64,000 nt of DNA from Madurella fahalii (lineage: Eukaryota > Ascomycota > Sordariomycetes > Sordariales): the NCBI GenBank assembly GCA_029876055.1, contig CM056876.1, forward strand, positions 1,798,001-1,862,000. Direction: 5' to 3'. The first letter of the stretch is position 1, and each line of letters opens with the position of its first letter. Of this stretch, positions 53,097 through 61,947 are shown piece by piece. The translations under genes were made by a program, and so were the position numbers. The notes under the pieces are model-generated. The model made no database searches. It was not told where the DNA came from and worked only from the letters and a program-made list of their open reading frames with translations.

Positions 53097-54272
53097 CTAG
53101 TCCAACTCCTCCGTCCCGAGTTCCGCTCCGTAGTCACTCTCGCTCGCCGCCTGGCTCCCATTCAACGAGTCGTGTATCGTGTACAATGCCCGTAGCCACA
53201 TATCGAACATCATCCCAAGTGACCGCGACTCCTCCGAACCGTTTCCGCTCTCCAAAATCCGGTCCCGTAGCTTCTCGTAGGCTTCGATCATAACCCATAC
53301 CTGCAAAGCCGATGTACCCGCGCAAGACCGGCTCGGTCGGCTTGCGAGCGCAGATGATAGATCACGCGTAAGAAGATCTAGGCATATCTGCAAACTCAGA
53401 TTGTCGTCCGGGGGTGAATGAGACGGGTTACTGGGCACCTGCACAGCCGGCGATGTCGGTTCCGGAGAAAATGAGACGGGCTTGAAATAGACCGTTTCCT
53501 CCTCAAACGAAACCAATGTGCCGTCGTCCGACGTGGGCGAGCGTTGTACAAGCTCGCCCAGGTGCATTGGTACGCATATTGGCGCGTCGTCCGGTAAGCT
53601 CTCGGAGCTCCGCTGCCGCCTCATAGCTGCTGCCCCTTCGTGGTCATCGTCATCGCCTTCATCATCGTCCTCAAGCGAGGGTGGAGGCTCAGAGTACGAG
53701 TCGGTGTACACAGAAGCGCGATAGTCGAGTAAAGCCCGGTACTGGTCGGCGATAAGTTCGACGCTCGAAGTCCTTGCAAGGGCATTGCTAGGCCTCGTGA
53801 TATCCTCCAGCTGTCCGATCGAGAAAATGGGTGTCTTTGCGCGCCGCCTCATTTTAGGGGTTGACGAGGCAGGAGCGTCTGAAGCGGAAGTTGGTGGCGG
53901 CTGTGAGTTGGTGGTGGCGAGATGGGAGAGCTCTGGAACTATGTGCGTCGTGATTCCAAGATGCTCCCATGACCTGGAAGTCATCTCCTGCGCGTGGGTG
54001 CACAGGTCTCCCCGGAAAAACTCGGCCCATTTGGGGTCGCTGAGGTCAGGAGAAGGCAATGGCGGCCCTTGGTTTTGCGCCTGGGTTGCTGGTTTGTTGT
54101 TTGCCGTATCGCATTTATTGGATGACGGGCTTTCGGTCGACGCGCCCGAGCCGAACCGCCACGCGATGTTGCTTCGATGCTTCGACACGCTCTTCTGCAG
54201 TTTCCTCCTCAGTTTGGGGCCCTTGGCTACCGACGGAAGAGCGGCCAATAGGCTATCTCTCCCCTGTTCCAT
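53097..54272 (-). CDS. Conserved fungal protein of unknown function
   Basis: A 391-residue single-exon protein. Residues 1-50 are basic (KLRRKLQKSVSKHRSN). The middle contains PKWAEFFRGDLCTHAQEMTSRSW, a YRALLDYRASVYTDSYSEPP block and an acidic run DDDEGDDDDHEG. The C-terminal part, LSLQICLDLLTRDLSSAL then SALQVWVMIEAYEKLRDRI and MMFDMWLRALYTIHD, forms predicted helices and looks like the conserved core. I recall such proteins in many ascomycetes, sometimes misnamed after the neighbouring swi10/rad10 gene, but no function is established. It is codirectional with rad10 and lies about 450 bp upstream of it. Confidence 0.85.
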   Translation of the reverse strand: MEQGRDSLLAALPSVAKGPKLRRKLQKSVSKHRSNIAWRFGSGASTESPSSNKCDTANNKPATQAQNQGPPLPSPDLSDPKWAEFFRGDLCTHAQEMTSRSWEHLGITTHIVPELSHLATTNSQPPPTSASDAPASSTPKMRRRAKTPIFSIGQLEDITRPSNALARTSSVELIADQYRALLDYRASVYTDSYSEPPPSLEDDDEGDDDDHEGAAAMRRQRSSESLPDDAPICVPMHLGELVQRSPTSDDGTLVSFEEETVYFKPVSFSPEPTSPAVQVPSNPSHSPPDDNLSLQICLDLLTRDLSSALASRPSRSCAGTSALQVWVMIEAYEKLRDRILESGNGSEESRSLGMMFDMWLRALYTIHDSLNGSQAASESDYGAELGTEELD

Positions 54273-56160
54273 TGTTTATTGAGAAATGCCGATTTAGGCG
54301 ACGAAGGTGACGGCTGTCAGACGCGGGAACAATATAGCACGGCAGCCCTTGAGGGTTCAAGGGCGTTGCGGATGAAGGCAAAAAGGCTCACAAACGGCTT
54401 ATAAGTTGGAGAGTGGGAAGGTTTGAGAAAGATGACGTCCCCAGACACATATATGGCCACACCAATTGGGGCAACTCGGATCTTGGGTGGCCCAAGGACG
54501 GTCCGCCCACACCAAAAACAAGATCCAGCCCGCACTCGCAAGAGGCCGATTCCATGCAGGCAGCTACCCTGCTCGGCCTCGTGTGGTTTGAATCATGAAA
54601 GCACTTGATCTTTTTGACCGTGGAGGACTGTTTCGGGCAAATGGCCGTTCCAGTGGAACATCAACGGATACCACATTCTGATGCGCTTGCATCAGCGGGA
54701 AAGCGGCTGGACCCCGGCCATGCAGCTCTGCCAAAATTCGTTCCCATTCGAAAAGGCACGACTTGCATTTTCGAGCGCAGTGGGGGTTGGGCGGACAGAC
54801 GGGCTCCGAGTATGTCGAGACGGGAATACCGCCTCGGCAAGGTGAAGGCGCATTGTGTGCCGGCGGGCGGCTGGATCTTCTCTGGTTTTTTTTTAAGCAT
54901 TCCGACGGCTGAGTCGGGACTCGGGAATCACATGGACTAAAGCCGCATAAATCGAGGAGGGTGTCAAGCAGAGGAAGCCCTACGCACCGCGCCTTTCTCA
55001 GACCATGAGGCGGCCATTGGGAAATCAACCTCGCTGGACTAGTCAACTGAGGGCCTGCCGGCTAGCGGGTGGCCTCGTGGCATCCAAGGGCCCAAAGTGC
55101 GGGGAAGAGGAGACGGTTCAGCCGTTCGTTGGAATTGGTGGTAAAGGCTAATGCCGGGCAATTGCTGAAACATGCACTGCACATTGCAAACCAATTTTTG
55201 GCCTGCGGGCTAGTTGCTACTAACGGACGCAGGGCATGGGCATACGGGCTGTCCGTCGCAGTGGATTGCAGCAGTCCGGGGCAAGACGAGGCTGAAGAAA
55301 ATCGCTTGTTGTTGTCGCAGTAAGTTCGAAGGACCGATAGGCGTGAACACCGTTTGCTTTTCCTCTTTTGGTTTGGTCCTTGTTGTATCTCAGAGCACTA
55401 ACCGTTTTTGAATCACGTTAACACCCAAACCAATCAATTACCTGTCCTCCTGTTACACAGAGAGCAATGACGTCGCGCGTCAGACCGCTAACCTGACATC
55501 AAGGACCGAAAAAACGGATTCTAAAGCTGTGAATCACGAGCTATCAAAATCAAGAATATGATGCATTCATCGACATACCGGTATTGGTGCTCCTAAGAAT
55601 AGTAAGGGATAGCACGCATGGTGCTTCCCGCTCACTCTCCATGGTCTGAATCACTCCGCCCCCGCCGACCTTGAAGCGTCCCGAGGCCGTTACCGGAACC
55701 GGGGATCTCCGGGAGCGTACTCAAGGGACGGGATGACACCCAGCTCGACATCACGGGCCCGGACTCGGTTCTTCGAATGCAATTGCCCCGACAGTGGCGC
55801 GTACCATAAAACAACGGCATCCAGTGATGGACCCGGACGGCGGCCCACTCGAATTATCCATCAATCATAGGTCGAGGGTGCCTTGAACTGGACCGCGTCG
55901 GAATTTAACCCCACCATGCCCCTCATTCCCGCGCAGCTCGGTGTCGGAAGCCGATAGCGCAGGCCGTGGCTTCAACCTGTGACAATGATGCTCAAGCATC
56001 TAAATTCCTATGGTGTTGAGGGAATTACGTGACTGGCACGAAGATACTTCATAGGACTTGGGTCTCAACGTGGCTAGGCTAGTTTGCTCACCTAGTACTC
56101 TGAACTCTCTCTGTCCCCTCTGGTCAGCCCGCATCCGGCGCCCGGAACACGCCTGACATC
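54273..56160. other. Intergenic region, 1.9 kb
   Basis: No gene supported; the open frames here lack motifs and change frame often. Holds promoters of the unknown gene (minus) and of the dehydratase (plus). Confidence 0.4.
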
Positions 56161-57568
56161 ATGGCTGAAATTACCATCACTGGCTGGGCCACACGGGATG
56201 TGCGGTTTCCCACCTCGTTGGACAAGACGGGTTCGGATGCCATGAATGCGGCTGGGGATTACTCGGCCGCCTACTGCATCCTGCAGACAGATTCGGCTCA
56301 TGCTGGTCACGGAATGGTACTCGGCTCCTATCAATGTGAATCGTTGCGACCCCGGGCTGACTGCGCACCTCCAGACGTTCACCATTGGCCGCGGAAATGA
56401 CATCATCTGCGCGGCTATCAACCACGTTGCCGATCGCATCAAGGGCAGAACGTTGTCTAGTCTCGTTGCGCACTGTGGGAAGACATGGCGGCATCTCGTC
56501 AACGACAGCCAGCTGCGATGGATCGGTCCGGAAAAGGGCGTCATCCACCTGGCCCTGGGCGCCGTTGTCAATGCAATCTGGGATCTATGGGCAAAGGTGC
56601 TAGGAAAGCCCGTATGGCGCGTCGTGGCTGACATGACGCCGGAGCAGTTTGTCGACTGCATCGACTTCCGCTACATCACCGACGCCGTAACACCCGAGGA
56701 AGCCCTGGCAATGCTGCGGGAGGCGGAGCCGGGCAAGGCGGACCGTTTGCGCGACGCCGAGAATAGCCGCGCTGTCCCGGCCTATACCACCAGCGCCGGC
56801 TGGCTCGGTTACGGTGAAGACAAGATGCGCGTCCTGCTGCACGAGACTCTGGCCAAGGGATACAAGCACTTCAAGGTCAAGGTTGGCGGCGGCGTGGAAC
56901 AGGACAAGCGGCGGCTGGGTATTGCACGCGACGTGATCGGCTACGACAAGGGGAACGTTCTCATGGTGGACGCCAACCAGGTGTGGTCGGTCCCCGAAGC
57001 GATTGAGTACATGAAGCAGCTAGCCGAGTTCCGGCCCTGGTTCATTGAGGAGCCAACGTCACCTGACGACATCTTGGGCCACAAGGCCGTGCGCGACGCG
57101 CTGCGGCCGCACGGCATCGGCGTGGCCACGGGCGAGATGTGCCAGAACCGCGTAATCTTCAAGCAGCTACTCATGGCGGGCGCAATTGACGTGTGCCAGA
57201 TCGACGCCTGTCGCTTGGGGGGTGTTAACGAGGTTCTCGCCGTGCTACTCATGGCGAAGAAGTATGGAGTTCCGATCGTGCCGCATTCCGGAGGCGTCGG
57301 CCTGCCCGAGTACACGCAGCACCTCAGCACCATCGATTACGTCGTCGTGAGCGGGAAGCAATCTGTGCTGGAATATGTGGATCACCTGCACGAACACTTC
57401 TTGCATCCGTCAGTCATCAAGGACGGGTTCTACCAGACGCCGATGGACCCCGGATACAGTGTGGAAATGAAGCCGGAAAGCATGGATAGGTATGAGTACC
57501 CCGGCGGAGAAGGCAGCTGGTGGAGGAGCGAGGAAGCCAGGCCGATATTGGAGGGCGAAAAGATATAG
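56161..57568 (+). CDS. lgd1: Enolase-superfamily sugar-acid dehydratase, probably L-galactonate dehydratase
   Basis: Removes water from an aldonic acid to give a 2-keto-3-deoxy acid; in filamentous fungi the L-galactonate enzyme is step two of D-galacturonate (pectin) catabolism. Exon 1 is 56161-56316 and exon 2 is 56375-57568; a 58-bp intron joins GHGM to TFTIGRGN in phase 0. The product is 449 residues. It has a KxK motif (K219, K221 in HFKVKVG), metal ligands Asp251 (VDANQVW), Glu277 (FIEEPTSP) and Glu306 (TGEMC), and His356 (VPHSGG). The whole length resembles Trichoderma Lgd1 as I remember it, including AAGDYSAAYCI near the start, but L-fuconate dehydratase is a close relative and substrate cannot be settled from sequence alone. 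The 3' end converges on the initiator tRNA gene. Confidence 0.9.
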
Positions 57569-57652
57569 TGATGGAGGAGAGTTGGAGTTTGTGGTCTTGA
57601 AACCAAAATACCTGCTCTGAAGCACACAAACATATTATCCTGGAGAGGAACG

Positions 57653-57657
57653 AAAAA
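57653..57657 (-). terminator. Pol III T-run terminator
   Basis: TTTTT on the minus strand, about 10 bp past the tRNA 3' end. Confidence 0.75.
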
Positions 57658-57666
57658 GAAGTTAAG

Positions 57667-57738
57667 TAGCTGCGACTCGTTTCGATCGAGTGACCTCCGG
57701 GTTATGAGCCCGGCGCGCTTCCGCTGCGCCACGCAGCT
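57667..57738 (-). tRNA. Initiator tRNA-Met (anticodon CAT)
   Basis: 72 nt with no intron. The acceptor stem AGCTGCG pairs perfectly with CGCAGCT, followed by A73. D arm GGCGCAGCGGAAGCGC; anticodon arm GCCGGG-CTCATAA-CCCGG; T arm ACTCG-ATCGAAA-CGAGT. The A1-T72 pair and the T-loop ATCGAAA (A54 instead of T54) are hallmarks of the eukaryotic initiator tRNA rather than the elongator. Internal A and B boxes lie in the D and T arms. Confidence 0.95.
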
Positions 57739-59224
57739 TGTGCTTGCTTGTTGAGTTAGAGCAGTGAGAAAGTGGGTTTTAGGCAGCGTAACTCCGTAGG
57801 AGGTGAATCAAATTCTGGTGTGGAGTTGTGAGTCAGAGGCTGGTACCGGTCCACAACAACCCGAACACCGCGGCAAGGAAACGTGAAAACATTCTGGATA
57901 GCTGTCATTCGATATTTCCCGATCCCTGTTTTTGTCACCGAACCACCAACTCTAGAACTTGCTACCCTTGAATTACCCTGTTCCCGTCTCTAAAGTCCGG
58001 GTACCCTACCCAGCCCAGGCCGTCGGCCGAACAAACGTACAAATTTCAGCTAACTTGTTTCTCCTAAAGAAGATTACCTTGCCCTCTATGCATACACTCA
58101 TTCCGATGACCATAACTGGTGCCAGCTTGGTCATTGCTCTCCACCCTTACCGCGTGCCTCATGGAATTTTATTTTGCAGGTACGCTCCATTAGCATCTTT
58201 TCAACCATCCCAGCTCTTGCACACCTATGCAAATAGGATTGTCTGATCAGCCAAGTTATTGTTCCATGTCAGCCCTCTGTCAGTTAACTCTTACCCTCAG
58301 CGTAATCAGTCATAGAAGCACAGTGTCATCCTATCCCCTTGGTCAAACCATTCTAGGGTCCCATGAGCCCGGTACACATATGCAAGGATACGTATTCCCA
58401 GCCCATATTTGTCATTGCGTCCTGTTAACAGGACTAGCGAGGATGTTTCCATGCTGTGTAATCTCCTTGCTTCTTGCTCTTCGTGTAAGCTCGTAATCGG
58501 GCTTGGTATCCTAGGCCTTTAGCCGCAACGACATTCTATTGGCACTTCTCAAACAAGAGTAAGACTCCCATGTTGCACAGCCTGAGCAGAAGTCATTTAC
58601 TTATCAATTTTACCTATATAATCGTCTCCTTTATGCCACTGAGATACGCATGCAGCTGCCGGGTTCCCATACTTCTTCGGCCCGGAAACCCACCGCTCAT
58701 TGCCTTCGAAGCATCATGCTCGCCCGCCGTATAGCCCCTAATTCGACGACCGAGCCTAGATATGATGCCCCGGTAGATAGTGCCATCAACGGCATGCAGG
58801 GCCTTCTGTTTCCCAAAATCCATACCGATCATCCGCAAATACCATATTGCCATATGTCGACGTGTCTTTCGATCATCATCATTGTCGTCGCCCTCTAGAT
58901 ATGCTCGCCCCCCCCCCCCCCCCCCCTCCCCCCGTCCCCCCGGGCCCTGTGTGATATCTGACCGAACCATGACTACCGCAATTGACGACCGCGGTGAAGA
59001 AAGAAAGACATATGAAATGGAAGAAAAGAAGACAAAAAGAGACGAAAGCTCGCATCAACACCCCATTCCCAAACCGTTAGTAAGCACATACTGGGTAGGG
59101 ATCATCGATCAAAGCAACAAACACCTCTCAACGCCAATTCCCCAAATCCGCCTATCAATTTCGTCAAGCCACGGGCGCATGGCAAACCACTTACCCACCG
59201 CCAAACCGTCTATGCTCACTCAGC
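57739..59224. other. Intergenic region with poly-C run
   Basis: No gene supported. Contains the tRNA 5' flank and the 3' end of the kinase gene. Open frames around 58614-59322 arise from low-complexity sequence. Confidence 0.4.
58908..58941. repeat. C19 homopolymer followed by C-rich tract
   Basis: Nineteen consecutive C (58908-58926) then C6, GT, C6 and GGG. Its reverse strand could form a G-quadruplex. The exact length is suspect because homopolymers are poorly resolved in sequencing. Confidence 0.85.
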
Positions 59225-60574
59225 CTACCCCCTCTTATGCGCCGAACCGCCAATCGACCCTTGACTCGCTCTTGGATTACCACTCCCGCTCATGGGTGGC
59301 AGTGGAATTGCCTTCCCCGTAGCTCTCTCCGCCTCGCAATTTGGACACGGCCCGGGCGCCTCGTAGACATCATACAGATGCCTGAACCAGGGGTACAATT
59401 CTTGCGCCCTGGGCCGCTTCTTCTGGTCCTCGTCCATCATACGGCGAATGTGTGGCAGGATCTGGAGTACGGCCGCAGTCGATTCCTGCTGTCGACAATT
59501 CCGGGCGACGAGGTGGGTGGATGACAAGAGAGCGAGATAGGTGTCAAGGTTGTGGAGGGACTCTGAGTACTTGAATTGGTTGGATGGGCGGCCATCTAAA
59601 AAATTCAGTTGTTCCTCGGCGAAGAGGGGTGGTTTGCCGAGGAGGACGGTGGCCATCTCCAGGAACACGCATCCCAAGGAGAAGATGTCTGAGCTCACAT
59701 CCCGAGAGGTTTCATGTACTGCTTCGGGATCTGCGTATTTGAGCGTTTTCAAGGTCGGTCCCTCAGAGTATTGGCCTGCTTCAAAATGCTTCGACAGACC
59801 GAAATCGGTGAGAATCGGAAGGCCGAAGTCGTCAATGACAACATTCTCCGGCTTGATGTCCTTGTGACGGATCCGTACCCCCTGGTTATGCAGGTAGGCA
59901 ACGGCTTGGGATAAGCACCCGAAATAGGTGTGGAGATGGGCCAGCATCCAATCAACCTCCTTGGGATCGTGAAAGACCTCGTTCATGAAGGTGTGCAGGT
60001 TGCACTGCGCCGGCGGGTACATGGCAATGCCAAGGATGTGCCGCTTTATATGCTGTGGGTGGGTCCCTACGAAAGAGAGTCGACGACCCTTGCCTTGCCG
60101 CGATCTGCTTTCGCTGGGTTGGATGCAGTAGTCCTCGAAGGAGGCGACGTAGGCGACAATGTGCGGGTGCCTGATATTGGTCATGTTTTTGACTTCTTCC
60201 AACGCCTTCCTGCGGACCCAGCTATCGGGACCCGGCGGGCGGAAGTTGTCCTTGCAGACTATGACCTTGAGAGCGAGAGGGCGGCGGTAGGAGTACCCCT
60301 CGGGCGCGGTGACTTTGTAGACCACGGTTGATCCCGAGTCGCCGAGTTCCGGCCCCTGCTGGACAAACGGGGCCGGTGGCCGGAGGTACTCTTTGTGGCC
60401 GTGATGGAAAACCTTGTGTTTTCGCGGGTCAAGTGCCGCCGCTTCAACAGGTCTCAGCCAGAGTTCAGAGGTCTCCCGATTGGCGTCGTTCCAGACGAAA
60501 TGAAGGTCATCTCGGGCACTGAGGAAGTCACTCAAGGGAATGGTCTGCGACTGCGAGCCGCTTGCCTCGGACAT
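59225..60574 (-). CDS. Fungal Ser/Thr protein kinase
   Basis: A 449-residue single-exon protein. N-lobe: glycine loop LGDSGSTVVYKV (about 77-88) and Lys103 in ALKVI. Catalytic loop HKDIKPENVVI (His237-Lys238-Asp239), where Lys replaces the usual Arg of HRD. Activation segment TDFGLSK with DFG at 257-259 and a KYADPEA motif in place of APE. The PRAQELYPWFRHL region follows. The first 70 residues hold SLSDF-like and WLRPVEAAALDP sequence that I do not recognise. The C-terminal tail is Gly/Ser-rich with a CPNCE pair. Catalytically plausible since Lys103, Asp239 and Asp257 remain. It belongs to the large uncharacterised group of fungal kinases; substrate unknown. Confidence 0.85.
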   Translation of the reverse strand: MSEASGSQSQTIPLSDFLSARDDLHFVWNDANRETSELWLRPVEAAALDPRKHKVFHHGHKEYLRPPAPFVQQGPELGDSGSTVVYKVTAPEGYSYRRPLALKVIVCKDNFRPPGPDSWVRRKALEEVKNMTNIRHPHIVAYVASFEDYCIQPSESRSRQGKGRRLSFVGTHPQHIKRHILGIAMYPPAQCNLHTFMNEVFHDPKEVDWMLAHLHTYFGCLSQAVAYLHNQGVRIRHKDIKPENVVIDDFGLPILTDFGLSKHFEAGQYSEGPTLKTLKYADPEAVHETSRDVSSDIFSLGCVFLEMATVLLGKPPLFAEEQLNFLDGRPSNQFKYSESLHNLDTYLALLSSTHLVARNCRQQESTAAVLQILPHIRRMMDEDQKKRPRAQELYPWFRHLYDVYEAPGPCPNCEAERATGKAIPLPPMSGSGNPRASQGSIGGSAHKRG

Positions 60575-61947
60575 CGAGTCGGATGTCGATGAAGGATCGA
60601 ATCTGATGTTGCAGAAATAAACGAAAGAGAGGGGTGGTCGAGACCATGGTAGGAATCGGCCGTCTTTGCATTGGCGTTGGGCAAGTAACAGAGAGCAGAA
60701 CGAAGAAGGTAGTGAGCGGAAACGAGAGGCAACAGTTGGAGAAATGTTAGGAAGGTCAGCTAGAGAGTGACTGTGCGTCTCCGAGTCATTCGTCGATCTG
60801 TTGACCAGTTACGGAGCATGGTTCGCGTGCCCTCGCTTTACTGCCTGGGTAGCCTGCGCCGCCTGGTACTCGAAGTTTCCGATGGCACACAAGGCAGAGA
60901 GAGTACGTTTGGTGACTCGGAGATGTGTGTCGGCGTAAACCGTCGCGGGGAAGTACGGTTGAGGAGGATCTGCGTTTCTTACGTTTGAGGCTGGTCGTTT
61001 TCCTGTTGTATGGGGATACGGGTTGATAACCCTACTTTTGCTGTCCTGGCCGGAACTGCCCCGCGAACCCGGGACGGTCTCGTGCCTAGTGGGGCGCGGG
61101 TCCGACCCGGAGAGTTGGGAAGTCGCGTCCCGGTAGTCGTGAAAATGGCTGTCAAGTCGCCAATGGCTATATTCCGCAAAGAATTAGCAGTACCCGGTCC
61201 GAATCTCTTCTGCTATCCGATATAAAGAGGGACTGGAATGTGTGGTCTCTAGCGGTTCGATGACAATTGAAGTGAAATTCCAGTGTGGATGAGAGGTCCG
61301 GGAACTGACCGAGGGAAGAAGCATTGTTCTGAGTCAAGTAAGCACCTCGCCGGCTACTGGCAGTGCTAGTGACTCAAGTGGTCACTTGACTCTGCTGCTT
61401 TCTTTCGCTTTGGCAAGAGCGGCCAAGTCGCTGCAGCAGTCCTGTCGCATTAAGGACAGCCAAAAGCTTTCGTCTTAACCAAGCACCTAGCCGAGACGAC
61501 CACGTCCGACCACTCACAGACTATGACACCGGAGAAAGGACGTCCTTTCGAATAGTAGGAACAAACTTCCACCCACCTATTCAGCTTCTTGCAAGTAGAT
61601 AAGCTATATACAAACACGGACCCTTCTATAAACACGGCGGGTATCAAATCCCTCAGAGCCACAAACAAGCCAAACCCTGGAGAACATGAAGCCATATCAA
61701 ATCGCATCCTTATCATCCGTCATATCTTCATCCATGCCGACACCACGCTCCCCTTACTTCCCTCATAGATAGCGCCATCTAAGATCAGGTCTGGAAAAAA
61801 AATTTCGAAAGGGCGCATGGCGCCATTCGGCATCGTGCCGAATCTTACCGCCGCGCCGCGCTACTGGTCCCCGAGTAGATCGCGTGCTAGGCACGCCATG
61901 CAGGCAAACCCAACACACAAAATTCATCCCCCATCACATAATATCAG
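60575..61947. other. Intergenic region between kinase and transcription factor
   Basis: No gene supported; holds the kinase promoter and the transcription factor 3' UTR. Short frames at 60767-61225 and 61450-61716 have no motif. Confidence 0.4.

Noticed and set aside
6945..54272. A secondary-metabolite or dedicated pathway cluster
   Set aside because: No polyketide synthase, NRPS, terpene synthase, P450 or transporter is present; neighbours belong to unrelated housekeeping functions.
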